The translations under genes were made by a program, and so were the position numbers. A stretch of 64,000 bases of DNA from Bryum argenteum (Eukaryota > Streptophyta > Bryopsida > Bryales > Bryaceae), in NCBI GenBank assembly GCA_037043015.1, contig CM073330.1, positions 16,623,407 through 16,687,406 on the forward strand. The letters run 5' to 3'. Within the stretch, counting starts at the first letter, position 1. Each line of letters starts with the position of its first letter. The notes beneath the pieces are model-generated. The model searched no databases, was not told the DNA's origin, and was given only the letters and a program-made list of their open reading frames with translations. Shown here in pieces: positions 52,871-64,000 of the stretch.

Positions 52871-55800
52871 CTCCCACTTTGCGAGTAGTTACCACCTCGC
52901 AATCCCATCGCCTTCGTAGCTTTTCGTGCCTCACCTTAGCAAGCGCCTTGGTCAACACATCCGCCACCATATCCTCTCGTTGGACAATAGCTCAAGCTCA
53001 CCTCTCCATCCTCCAACTTCTCTCGAATGAAATGGTGTTGCACATCAATGCGCTTCGTGCGAGGTGCTTCGGATCCTTTGCAAGAGCAATACACCCTTGG
53101 TTGTCGCACATGATGCTCGTGGCTCCCCTCCGCACAAACCCAACATCCTCCAATAGTTGCCGCAGCCACAATGCCTCCTTTAAGCAATGGCTCGTTGCCA
53201 TGTATTCCGCTTCCGTAGTAGACACCGCTATTGTGGGTTGCCTCTTGCAATTCCACGAGATTGCGCCATCTCCTACAAAGAACACATACCTCGTCGTGGA
53301 TCGGCGCTCATTCACATCACCCGCCCAATCCGCATCACAATACCCCTTCAACTCAAGGTCTTTACCTCCAAGGCACAGCTTGTAATCAATGGTGCCTTTC
53401 AAGTACCTCAAGATGCGTTTTACCGCCATCCAATGTTGAGGACCAGCCTTTGCCATGAATTGGCTCACCATGCTCACCGGAAATGCAAGGTCAGCCCTTG
53501 TGGCCACCATTGCATACATCAACGACCCCACCGCCTTGTATGGAATGGCCTTCATCTCTTCTTCAACCTCCTTGAACTCCTCATCCGAAAGCTTCAACAA
53601 TGACCCCTTTACATCAAGAGGGGTGCCAATGGGCTTGCATTCCTCCATGTTGAACCGCTTGAGCACCTCCTCGATGTACTTGCCTTGGCTCATGGTGATG
53701 GTGCGTGCGCTGCGATTGCGCTCAAATGCAACACCAAGGCAAAACTCCAAAGGCCCAAGATCACTCATCTCAAACTCCTTCTCAAGCTTGGCCTTCAACC
53801 ACTGTAACACCGCATCATCACTAGCCAAGATAATCAAATCGTCAACATAGATGATCACAATCAACAAGAACTCCCTTGTTTGCTTCACATACAAGGAGTG
53901 ATCCGCATGGCTTCTAGAAAAGCCTTCTTTCGTGAAGAACAAGTCAATCCTTTGGTACCACGCCCTTGGTGATTGCTTGAGCCCGTACAACGACTTCTTG
54001 AGCCTGCAAACAAGGTGTTGGGTGCCCTCCTCCACAAAGCCAAGGGGCTGGTCCATGTAGATGTCCTCCTCCAACTCACCATTCAAGAACGCCGTCTTGA
54101 CATCCATTTGGTGAATCTCCAAGTCCATGGCTGCCCCAATCGCCAACATGCATCGTATGGTGGTAAACTTGGCCACGGGTGCAAAGGTCTCATGGAAATC
54201 CACACCTCCACTTGAGAGAAGCCCCTTGCCACCAAAGCGTGCCTTGTAACGCACCACGTTGCCTTGTGCATCCCTCTTGGTCCTAAACACCCACTTACAA
54301 CCAACACTTTTTGTGCCTTTTGGCAATGGGGCCAACTCCCATGTGCCATTGGCCATTAGAGATGCATACTCCTCTTGCATGGCCAACTCCCACTTGCTTG
54401 CATCCACACTTTGCAAAGCATCACCCAAAGTTAAAGGATCATCAAAACAAGCCACATTTGCACGTTCTACCTCACTAGGTGGTGGGAGAATGTGGTTCAT
54501 CCACCAATCGCCAAGCGGCCGCCTCTCCCTTGTGGGGTACCTTGAACCTTGTGTTCGCTGCCCCTCTCCAATCTCCTCATCTTGTGGTTGCCTCTCCTCC
54601 ACAACCTCCTCCTCTTGTTTGTCTTGTTGCTCTTCTTCAACTTCTCGAGCAAGCGGGCGCTGAAATTGGAGGTGCATCCACTACAATCACCGTAGGTGGC
54701 TCCAAACTCCCACTTGGATGCATCTCCACATTTGCATCCGCACAAGTAGCGTCCTCCGCAAACACCACATCACGACACTTGAGGATCTTCTTAGTCTCCA
54801 AACACATCAACCTATATGCCTTGGTGCCTTCACAATAACCAAGGAACAAACACTTGTGCCCTTTGCATCAAGTTTAGTCCTTTTCTCATCCGGCACCTTT
54901 TTGCATAAGCAATACAAACAAAACACACATGTGTGATCGAAAGGCCTCCTACCACTCCATGCCTCTTCGGGTGTCTTACCAACAATGCTGCTTAGTTGGG
55001 CACCTATTTCTTGTGTGTACACGCTTTGTAACCACCGCTTCCGCCCAAAGGTTCTTGTTGAGGTTTTGGTGGTGTAGCATGCTCCTTGCCATCTCCACAA
55101 TTGTGCGGTTTGCACGCTCCGCCACTCCATTTTGTTGTGGTGTGTAGGGTGTTGATAGTTGCCTATCAATGCCATGTGCTTGAAAGAAGCGCTCAAACGC
55201 CTTGGAAGTGAACTCCCCTCCATTGTCGGATCGAAACGCCTTGATCTTGTGCTCCGATTGCTTCTCCACAAGCGCCTTGAACTCCACAAACTTGGCAAAC
55301 ACCTCTCCCTTGGACTTCAACACATACACCCACACCTTTCGAGAGAAGTCATCTATGAAAGTCACAAAATACAAGCAACCACCCATGGAAATGGTCTTGA
55401 ATGGACCACACACATCCGAATGAATCAACTCCAATGGCTTGCTTGCACGCTGACCTCCCTCACTTGGAAATGGAGTCCTTGAAAGCTTGCCTTCAATGCA
55501 ACCCTCACAAAGCGCTGAATTTGATGCACCATCCTTGATTTGCATGCCATTCACCATGCTTTCAAGAGCCTTGACACTCTTCTCATTCAAATGCCCAAGG
55601 CGTCTATGCCATAGCTCCAAAGGCGCTGATTGTGGCATTGGAAGCGCCACATTTGCCATCTCATGCATGGAGAAGGGCATTTCATACAAACTCCCTACTC
55701 TAGGCAATCTAGCAATCACCTTCCTATTGGCTGCCCTCACAAGGCATGCATCATCATCAAATTCTACCTTTAAACCGTTTAAAGCAAGTTTTACAACCGA

Positions 55801-56894
55801 AATCAAGTTCCTCTTGAACTTAGGGATATGGAGCACCTCCTTCATGTGGATCTTGTGCTTCACTCCCATCACCATCACCTCCTCAACAATTGTACCAACA
55901 CCAACCGCATGCACAATGCTATCATCTCCCAAGTGCGCACATTGCGTGGTGGTGAAATTACCTCATACGTTTGGAACGCTGCCCTATGCGGCGTCATGTG
56001 TTTGGTGGCTCCCGAATCCATGACCCACGTGGCCATGGTGTTGTCATCTCCATCGTTGATTGCCATAGCATGCTCCTCCTCTTTCTCCACCTTGCTTGCA
56101 ACAAAGGCGCTTAGAAACGCATAGTCTTCTCCATTGTCTTTGTTGCTTGCTAGGTTTGCACTCTCCTTCTCCTTCTTCTTGTTTAAGAAGCAATGCCTTG
56201 CAATGTGGCCCGGTTTGCCACAATTGAAGCACAACCTTGGGCCATTTTGCATCCTCGCTTTGTTTTGAGCCGCCACCAACGCTGCCTCACCACTTTGAGC
56301 ACCCTTCTCCTTCCGCTTGCACACTTCATGCATCAACCTTGACACCACAAACTCCATTGTAAGGTCAGCAAGGTTTAAGGTCTCTAAAGCGGTGATCAAA
56401 CTCTCAAATGAAGGTGGCAAGCTATCCAACAACGTCATCACTATATCGTCTTCCTTCATCGGCACTTCCAAGCAAGTGAGCTGATCCGCGAGTGCCTTGA
56501 TGTTGTTGATGTGCTCCAACAAGTCAGCTCCTTCCTCCATCTTGATTGTGAAGAACTTGCGCCTCCAAAAGAGGATGTTGGCCAAACTTCTTGTCTCATG
56601 AATGTTGCAAAGCACCCTCCATGCTTCCGCTGGTCCTTTGCAACTCTTGATGTGAGCAAGTTGCGCATCCACCAAATTGAGCCCAATCATGGACATGGCC
56701 TTCCTCACCCTCCTTTGGTACTCCTTCTTGTCCTTGTCACTTGGATCAGATGGTGGAGCCTCCTCCGTGCCTTCAACAATCTCCCACAAGTCCATAGAAG
56801 AGAGGGCCAAGTTCATCTTGAACTTCCACAAATTGAAGTTGGTGCCATTGAACTTCTCAAGCACCCTAACACTCTCACCCTCCAAAGTGGCCAT
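52861..56894 (-). pseudogene. gag-pol of A-3 (broken)
   Basis: MATLEGESV start at 56894. Gag, CCHC knuckle (about 56190-56230), protease DSGATKHM (about 55995-56020), pre-integrase (about 55590-55625), integrase (about 54900-55460), acidic linker, RT with YVDD at 53838-53849, RNase H CDADWAGD (about 53320-53345). The stop falls inside the 3' LTR, as in A-1. About five breaks. Confidence 0.9.
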
Positions 56895-57580
56895 AGCCAA
56901 GCACACACGCTGCCCTTACAACACCAACATCTCAAATGAGCTACCAAACACACAAATCAGCCCCCTACTAGAGTGTAAACACACTTGCGCACAAAACAAT
57001 GCACAAAAGTCCTTCTCTATACTCAAGCAAGCAAGATCCACTTGCTCCCACTCAAATCAGATCATAAACAAGCTTCTACAACTCCAAATCACTCAAATGT
57101 AACTAGAAGAGCCTCAATTGACCTCCTTAGCACCTCACTGGCTCAAATCAGCCCCTAGTGTGCACACAAGCACTCCAAATGCTAGATCTAGCTCTTACAA
57201 ATCAAAAGGCGCACTAATAGATCACAAACCACCCTTCTAAGCTCACAATCACTTCAAACAAATGACTTGAGAGCCCTTAATGCAAATCAGCACCTACAAT
57301 GTGCAAGGAGGACTCAATTCAACTACAATGGACACTTACAAGCACCCAATGCCTTCAAAACACCTCCAAACACCTCCAAATTGCTCCTTTTGCCTCCAAA
57401 TGCTCCAAATCAACTTCAATTGACTCCAAATGGTTGCAAACACCTCCAAATGGCTCTAAGTGCACCTCCAAAGCTCCAAGGACCTCCAACATGTGCAAAT
57501 CAGCCCTCCACGTGCTTGCAACACCTCCTTGACCTCCCCAAGCCTCCAAAAGTATTCAACTCAACCTCACTACAAGAGTA
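56895..57580 (-). repeat. Leader of A-3
   Basis: About 686 bp, matching the A-1 leader. Confidence 0.8.
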
Positions 57581-57594
57581 GTGGGCCCATAACC
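57581..57594 (-). other. Primer-binding site of A-3
   Basis: GTGGGCCCATAACC on the plus strand. Confidence 0.82.
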
Positions 57595-57979
57595 TATTGA
57601 GATTCAATAGAGGAAGAGAGAGAATACAACACACTCAAAGCTTACAAACAAGTAGAGCAATGAATGCTTGAAATGAGATATTGCCTTCTAACAAAGGCCT
57701 TTACTTATACTTCCTTATTGGCACCTTCCTAGTGCCTTCTTGTACATTTTCCAAGTGCCTTTGGCCCACATGGTTCACATGTGTGCCCCTTTAGTCTTTG
57801 CCACCACCTACTTGCCTCCTATAGTCAACAAAGTGGGCTGGTCTTCTCTCCCCTCACTATTGCTCTTACGACCAGCCCCTTTTCACACTCTAGAATACTA
57901 AGTATAAGCTTCCATATATATATATACTCTAACAAGTACTAATTGCTCTTATAAACTACGAGCAATCTATTCTTCAACA
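57595..57979 (-). repeat. 5' LTR A of A-3
   Basis: 385 bp, counterpart of 2706-3091. Confidence 0.9.
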
Positions 57980-59161
57980 ACTTCCTTGGCCAAGTGGATC
58001 ATGGAACCAAGGCCTCACATGTCACCTCGTGGACACCAAGGCATGTCAAACATTGGTGAGGTAATATCACATTTTGAAAGATGAAGGGAAAGACTTTAGT
58101 ACTTAGATGGTATTGGATAAGTTGAGCACCATTGTTGAGGTGGCTCAAAGGTGTTGGAGGAAAAGCACAAAATCAACATAAAGGAGATTGGGATCCCAAA
58201 GTTAAAGAGAAATTTGTTATCCATAGCAGCAAAAGATTCAACTCTTAATGGCTTAAAGGTGGAGTTAATGATGATGCATGCAGTTCTTCTCCAAATGCCT
58301 CCAAGGTGATTATAGATTGCCAAGAGAAGGGAGTTTGTGGATCAAATGCCCTCCTCTACGTATGATATGGCAAATGTGGCACACCAAATGCACCCATCAG
58401 CACCTTTGAGAGCTACGTGTGAAGGCGCCTTGGGCATTTGGCATGGAAGAATTTGAAGGTCCTTGAAAGGATGGTAAATGGTTTGCAAATCAAGAATAGT
58501 ACATCAAATTCAGTGGTGGCTTGTGATGTGGTGATTGCGGAGGAGGCCACTTGTGCGAGATGCGAATGTGGAGATGCATCCAAGTGGGAGTTTGGAGCCA
58601 CTATGGTGATTGGGGTGGATGCAACTCACATTTCGGTGCGTCGTTGTACAAGAGGCTTAAGTTGGAGAAGAGCCCAATGGTCTCAAAGACGCCCAAAGAG
58701 ACAAAAGAGGAGGATGTGGAGGTTGATACAATACATGAGGAAGATTGAATCATCTATAAAAAGTGACAAAAGGCCCATGGTTTCCTCCAATGGGAGAGGT
58801 CATATTGGTGAGTGTTTGTTAGACCATATTCTTCACCCATCTATTGAGGTTGAACGTGCAAAGTTGATTTGTTTTTGATGATACTTTGAGTTTGGATGAT
58901 GATGATCCTTTGCAAAGTGTGCATGCAAGCAAGTGGGAGTTGACCAAACAAGACAAGTAGACATCTCCCCTATGGCCAATGGCGCACCACCATTGGCTTT
59001 GTTGCCAAATATTAAATCTTCAACATTGTTAGAGGATGGAGAGGAAGCTTGAGGTATAAACTAATGGCGCACATAGTGGGTGATATGTTGACCAAGGAGT
59101 TTACCAAGGAACATGCACAAGGAGATGGGATTGTGAGAAAACGAAATCCTCCTCATGGGAG
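57980..59161 (+). pseudogene. TR-GAG scrap, garbled mirror of 1555-2705
   Basis: Protease-to-pre-integrase words (HKINIKE, RMVNGLQIKNSTSNS), linker words and pol-tail words occur in the right order, but with many short foreign or duplicated words between them. Many breaks. Confidence 0.7.
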
Positions 59162-59472
59162 TGTTGGAGGTTGCTGAGTTTATCCTTAGTTATTAGAGTA
59201 TGTTACAAAGTAAGTAATAGAGGCTAGGTCTTAGTCCTCTAGGCATGTTCTTGTCTGGTCCTAAATGCCTTAGAGAGAGAGAAGAGAGGACTTATCTTGA
59301 CACAAGGTTATCCCATATTGTTTGCTCATTCACCAAATGCCTGTTGCTACGTGGATACATCATGCAGGGCTTGGAATGATAGGAGATATCATTCAAGCAT
59401 GTTTTTGCTCTACCTTGTGTGCCATTTCTTTGATGCTTGCCTTGTCTCCTCAGCCTCTATTGAGCTTCAATA
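59162..59472 (+). repeat. LTR B, garbled mirror of 1242-1554
   Basis: Middle (GAGGCTAGGTCTTAGTCCTC) and end (CCTCTATTGAGCTTCAATA) are clear, the start is poor. Confidence 0.75.
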
Positions 59473-60160
59473 GGGAGTTGGCCCCATTGCCAAAGGACCG
59501 CAAGAGTGTTGGTTGTAAGTGGGTGTTTAGGACCAAGAGGGATGCAGCAAGGCAACGTTGTGCGCAACCAAATGCGTTTGGTGGCAAGGGGCTTTTCACA
59601 AGTGGAGGGCAAGTTGATTTTCATGTGGAACATCATTTTGGTAGTGAAGCAAGTTCACGAAGATTCGTTAGGATGTTGGAGATTTCTCTTGGCTATGGAC
59701 TTGGATGTCACCAAATGGATCTCCATGCTTTCTTGAATGGTGAGTTGGAAGGCGGATCTGTGTGGACCAGCCCCTTGGCTTTGTGGAGGAGGGCAACAAA
59801 AACCTTGTTTGCAAACTCAAGAAGTCAGTTTATGGGCTCAAACAATCTTGAGCGTGGTACCAAAAGATTGATTTGTTTTTCTCCAATGAAGGCTCAATAG
59901 AGAGAGAGAAGGAATACAATCAATAAAACCTTACAAAAAGCAAACTAAGGAGTTCTTGTTGATTGTGATCATCTATGTTGAGATGATTTGATAATCTTAA
60001 AGCTAGTCCCTTCAATCAATTTTGAGGTGGTTAGCCTCCTCATGAAGCAGCTAGAGAGGAAGGAGTTCCTCGAGATTGTGATCTTGGGCATTTGGAGTTT
60101 TAACTTGGTGTTGCATTTGAGCGCAATTGAGCGCACGCACCATCACCATGAGCCAAGGCA
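59473..60160 (+). pseudogene. Reverse transcriptase fragment, garbled mirror of 578-1241
   Basis: ELAPLPKDRKSVGCKWVFRT at the LTR join, then FLNGELE and IYVD-like words. About 45 bp near 59895-59940 resemble the end of LTR C instead of RT. Many breaks. Confidence 0.75.
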
Positions 60161-60611
60161 ACTAACCCCTTGTGTAGTTCTGCACCCCAAACTGCTAGAA
60201 TCACTATCAAAACTTCAAGTGCACTCATGTTTCTCAACATTAGCACTCCAAAGCTCAAAAGTACTCAAACAATCAACATTTAGCCCCATCAACAATGCAA
60301 ATCACCTCCAAGTGTTGAGACACTTAAGGGGGAGATCCGAAGCTTTACAATCCTCCAATGCTTTCAAGAGTCCTCCAATCACCTTCAAAGCACTCCAATT
60401 GCCTCCAAATGCTCCAAATCTCTAAAACGATGTTCCAAATGGTTCCAAACACCTCCAAATGGTTCCAAACACCTCCAAATGGCTCCTTTGTGCAAAACCA
60501 AAGCTCCAAGGACCTCCAAAGTGCAAATCAGCCCAACATGTGCTCAACACCATTCCAAGACCTCCCAAAGCCTTCAAATGTATTCCCACTCAACCTCACT
60601 ACAAGAGAGTG
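60161..60611 (-). repeat. Leader, garbled mirror of 128-577
   Basis: CCTCCAAATGGTTCCAAACA repeats and flanking modules in the same order as the left arm, in reverse complement. Confidence 0.75.
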
Positions 60612-60946
60612 GGCTCATGCCTATCATTGGCCTCTGAATAGAGAGAGAGAAGGAATATAGACAATCAAAGCATACAAAAAAGTAGAACAATGAATGCTTA
60701 AATGAGATACATCTCCTCAATCCTGCCCTTGCTTATATATCCATAGGTAGGCACAAATTTACAATCAATATGGGATAACCGAGAGGCTAAGGCCTCTCTC
60801 CACTCTCTAAGGCTCTTAGGACCAGCCCTCTTCACACACTCTAGAGGACTAAGACATCAACTCTATACCTCACATAAAGATACAACTAATAACTATTAGA
60901 TGCTCTTATAACTAAGAGCAATCTAGCCACCATGGCATACATGAGT
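60612..60946 (-). repeat. LTR C, garbled at both ends
   Basis: Central part (CATATTGATTGTA and GGCTGGTCC regions in reverse complement) is a good LTR C. The outer about 25 bp (60922-60946) do not match any LTR here. This is the last block of the right arm; the left arm has only its final 113 bp in the window. Confidence 0.7.
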
Positions 60947-61191
60947 TGTTGAGAAACATGTACCTATTGAAGTAGATAGTGTACATGGAGTTCTAGGAGT
61001 AGAACTATGCACTTAGTTAGTTCATAGACTCCATTAGGTGTTGCTTGTAGTCAAAGGCAGCCCATAGTGGTGAGTTATCCCACATGGTTAGGAGATATGT
61101 AGAGGAGGCTTCCTCCTACTTGTATTCAGCCCTTGCATGGCTGAAACTATCCAATACCATCTAAGTAAAGTCTTTCCCTTCAATCTCAATA
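60947..61191 (+). repeat. 5' LTR D of D-2
   Basis: 245 bp, TGTTGAGAAACATG...TCTCAATA, close to the copies at 9629 and 50824. Confidence 0.9.
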
Positions 61192-61205
61192 GGTTATAGG
61201 CCCAC
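61192..61205 (+). other. Primer-binding site of D-2
   Basis: GGTTATAGGCCCAC, one difference from the A/B site, so the half-tRNA iMet primer is shared across families. Confidence 0.7.
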
Positions 61206-62404
61206 GCACGTGGTGGTGCGCTTGAAGGAGAAAATCACATCATTTGGAGAGGATCGTGGAGCTTGTGGGACAAAACCAGCCTTGTTTACATGTGTGCACC
61301 TTGAATCCAATTGGTGTAAGTCCATTTCCAAAGGAGAAGTCTTGAAGTGCATTTTCTTTGGAGTTTGTTGGCTGAAGTTGGAGTTGTTGAGTGCATTTGA
61401 GTGTGAGGTTGTGTTTTGAGAGAGATCACACCTTGGTAGGGCTGGTTGCATGCTCTTTCATTGAGTTTGTGCTTAGATTTGCACATTGGGAGCCAATTAG
61501 GGCTGATTGTGCACATTTGGGTCTTGGGAGATTGGGTTGCAATTGATTTGGCAATTGCAATCTTGCAAGAGTGTTTTGAGTGTTTTTGAAGCATCTTTGA
61601 GTTGATTGAGGAGTTTGCACTTTGGTGCATTCATTAGAGGGCTGATTTGAGGTCTTGTGAGTCTTGTGCATAGGTGAGTGGATGGCTGATTTGAGATCTT
61701 GACATTTCTTGCATTTGTGAGTTGAAAGAGATGCTGATCTAGATCTAGTGATCTGCAAGTTTGAGTGAGTTGAAGAGGGCTGATTTGAGCACTTGAAGTG
61801 AATGGGCCTAGTTTCTTGCATTTTATGATTGCAAGAGGGCTGATTACACTTGTTTGAGTGATTAGGGCAAGTTTGAGTGTCCATTAGGGCTGATTTGAGC
61901 ATTTTGAGTGATTGGAGCTAGTTTCTTGCATTTGTGATTGCAAGAGGGCTGATTGCACTTCTTTGAGTGATTAGGGCAAGTTTGAGTGTCCATTAGGGCT
62001 GATTTCAGCCCTTGTGAGCTTTGTAGAGTGATTGTGAGCCATTTGAGTCACTTGCTCATTTGGATCCCTTGTAAGGGCTGATTGGGAGTTCTTAGCTCCT
62101 TGAGGTGTGGATTGCACTACATTGTGAGTTAGTGGCTGAATTCAAGAAGTTCTTGTTTAGGAAGCTCATGTGGGTGTTTTGAGCAAGATTAGGGTCTGAT
62201 TTGGTGGTTAGTGAGCTGATCTACTTGAGGGAGGTGTTTGTGAGGTCCGTAGGGTTTAGATCTCCTTGTGAGGACCTTGCAAGGGCTGGTTGGTGCAACT
62301 TCAGCCCATTGCCTTTGTTTTTAGGGATTCTAGGGAGGCAAAATTGAGTTTGTCAACTCTCTTAGCTTCTTTAGGTGCTGCCATCAAGTGGGAGCTACTT
62401 CAAC
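61206..62404 (+). repeat. Leader of D-2
   Basis: About 1.2 kb non-coding. AGGGCTGATTTGAG modules recur (about 61630-62000), including two near-copies of a GCATTT...GATTGCAAGAGGGCTGATT unit at about 61815 and 61925. It lacks the TTTGGAGGTG zone of the other families. Confidence 0.75.
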
Positions 62405-64000
62405 ATGGCTGCGAGTGAAGGAGATGGCGTGCGCATCATCGACAAGTTCAATGGTGTCAACTTTGGCATGTGGAAGTTCAAGATGGAGATGATTCTTGCG
62501 GAGAAGGACTTGTGGGATGTGGCTGATGGGGGGTGAGGAGCCTCCAAGTGCTGATGCGGATCTCAAGACCAAGAAGGCGTTTGAGAGGAGGGAGAAGAAG
62601 GCTTTTGCTCTCATTGTGACCAATCTTGCGGATCAGCAAATTGCACACATCCGCCATTGCAAAACACCAGCGGAAGCGTGGACAACCCTTTGCAACATCC
62701 ATGAGACCAAGAGTCTCTCCAACATCCTATTTCTTCGGCGGCGGTTCTTCACTACCAAGATGCAAGAGGAGGATGACTTGTTGGATCATGTCAACAAGAT
62801 TAAGGCATTGGCTCATGAGTTGGCTTGCTTGGAGGCACCCGTCACGGAAGGAGATGTGGTCATGACATTGTTGGAGAGCTTGCCACCATCATTTGAGTTC
62901 CTCATCACCGCTTTGGAGACAAGGCCAATGAAGGAGCTGACCTTGGAGTTTATTCTGACCCGTTTGATGCATGAGGTCACCAAGCGCAAGGAGAATGAGC
63001 CCCAAGGAGAGGGATCAGCGCTTGTGTCAAGATTTGCCAAGGGAGGCAACAGCAAGGATTGGAAGGAGACAAGAACATGCTACAAGTGTGGCAAACTTGG
63101 CCACATTGCTTGATTTTGTAGGGCCAGCGAAGCCCAAGGCAAGGAGAGTGCACATCAAGTCTCCAAAGTGGAGGATGGAGATGATTTCGCCTTTTCTACA
63201 CATGGAGGAGGAGAGAAGGCGGACATGTTTACTTGGATTGTGGATTCGGCGCCACACAACACATGACCAGCCATCGAGATGCCTTTCATACCTATCAACC
63301 CATTGTCGGGAAGAAGATTTACATGGGAGACAATGGCATGGTGGAGGCCATTGGCATAGGGGAGGTGCATGTGGAGGGGGCAACAAGGGGCAGCCCAAGA
63401 GGATCACCATCCGTGAGGTGCTCCATGTGCCTAAGTTGCATGCCAACTTGCTTTGTAAGCAAATTGGCTTTGGGAGGTTTAAAGGTTCAATTCAACAATG
63501 TAGGGGGTGTGTTGTGAGATCACCAAGTGGGCTTTTGATTGCATCAGCCCCTCGTGAGGGCAAATTGTATCTACTCAAATTCACCAAGGTGAATGGGAGT
63601 TCATTTGCTTGTGTGGCTCAAGGATCAGCCCATGATGGGCTTGTGGAGCTTTGGCATAGGAGGCTTGGGCACTTGAATTTGAAGAGCTTGAAGGGCCTCC
63701 AACACATTGTGAAGGGGCTGGACCTCTCTTCTTGCAAGCACGATTGGAGTTCCTTGGCTTGCAAGGGGTGCATTGAGGGCAAGCAAGCAAGGCAGCCCTT
63801 CCCCAAGCATGGAGCAACAAGGGCCACCAAGAAGTTGGAGTTGGTGCATTCGGACGTGTGCGGGCCAATGAAGACCACTTCCATTGGAGGAGCAAGGTAT
63901 TTTGTCACCTTTATAGATGATTTCTCACGCAAAATATGGGTGTATATGCTGAAGTGCAAGAGTGAGGTGTTTGGGCGTTTTGAGACTTGGAAGGCGCTTG
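62405..64000 (+). pseudogene. gag-pol 5' part of D-2 (broken)
   Basis: Starts MAASEGDGVRIIDKFNG. Gag with FGMWKFKMEMILAEKDLWDV and LLDHVNKIKALAHELACLEA; CCHC knuckle beginning CYKCGKLGHIA (about 63079); a protease-like region (about 63235-63260); pre-integrase LWHRRLGHLNLKSLKGL (about 63650-63700); CKGCIEGKQARQPFP; integrase start HSDVCGPMKTTSIGG and FIDDFSRKIWVYMLK to the window edge. Distinct from the A family throughout. About four breaks. Confidence 0.85.

Larger units (their letters stand above)
52488..57979 (-). mobile_element. Copia element A-3, full-length, broken; mirror of A-1
   Basis: 3' LTR A 52488-52870, gag-pol, leader, PBS 57581-57594, 5' LTR A 57595-57979. Each LTR matches the corresponding A-1 LTR better than its own partner (CTTAGAAAATG type against CTTGGAAAATG type), so the element was copied as a block. 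Coding part broken, about five breaks. Confidence 0.9.
44500..60946. repeat. Right arm of large inverted duplication
   Basis: Reverse-complement counterpart of 1 to about 16 kb, with the same order, orientations and insertion junctions. Paired sites include GTGTA at 49517 (E1 site), AGGAC at 50524 (A-2 site), GCGCT at 51069 (LTR D site) and the solo LTR at 46731-47144. Sequence quality is uneven: 50.8-57.9 kb is clean, while 44.6-49.4 kb and 57.98-60.95 kb are patchily garbled. Confidence 0.78.
60947..64000 (+). mobile_element. Copia element D-2, broken, runs off the window
   Basis: 5' LTR D 60947-61191, PBS 61192-61205, leader 61206-62404, gag through the integrase start 62405-64000. It is a family clearly distinct from A and TR-GAG but has the same termini and primer type. 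3' half lies outside the window. About four breaks in the visible coding part. Confidence 0.88.

Noticed and set aside
1-64000. Host gene, operon, rRNA or satellite array
   Set aside because: Every stretch longer than about 300 bp is explained by copia LTRs, leaders or gag-pol parts. No independent conserved protein was recognised on either strand.

Overview
The window is a dense, nested pile of Ty1/copia LTR retrotransposons. I found no host gene, tRNA, rRNA, CRISPR array or other non-retroelement feature. A land-plant nuclear genome is the best guess. The primer-binding sites (PBSs) match the anticodon arm of plant-type initiator tRNA-Met as I remember it (GTGGGCCCATAACC), and every coding segment is plant-style copia. 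I cannot name the species.

Four related LTR types share TGTTGA...TCAATA ends and a TTGCTCGTAG start motif or a variant of it. LTR A (about 383 bp) flanks full-length gag-pol elements: A-1 at 2706-8189, A-2 at 10165-23830 and A-3 at 52488-57979, all broken. LTR B (about 313 bp) flanks TR-GAG-like non-autonomous elements (TRG). These keep gag, usually protease, and a short pol tail, but carry no integrase, reverse transcriptase or RNase H core. LTR C (about 310 bp) flanks pol scraps. LTR D (about 245 bp) belongs to a more distant copia family that opens a new element at 60947 and runs off the right edge.

Left part (1 to about 24.5 kb): leader, antisense RT and TR-GAG scraps, then A-1, then an antisense gag-integrase block cut by a family D element. 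A-2 sits inside the D remains (target-site duplication, TSD, GTCCT). Element E1 sits in the A-2 leader (TSD TACAC), TRG-1 sits in the E1 3' LTR (TSD ATGAA), and a solo LTR A sits in the TRG-1 leader (TSD TGCAA). That is four insertion levels, each supported by a 5-bp duplication. Centre (24.5-44.6 kb): TRG-2, E2 (a sister of E1), TRG-3, C-type scraps, an antisense A-type block cut by the very compact TRG-4 (TSD AAGGG), and TRG-5. Right part (about 44.6-60.95 kb): the block order of 1 to about 16 kb recurs in reverse complement, sharing the same insertion junctions. This is a large inverted duplication, or an assembly or fold-back artefact, with patchily garbled sequence in the right copy.

As a system, A-type and D-type elements would have supplied reverse transcriptase and integrase. 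The TR-GAG elements supply only Gag (plus protease) and must have moved in trans. Several insertions look recent: paired LTRs of A-2, TRG-1, E1 and TRG-4 differ by only a few positions, counted by eye.
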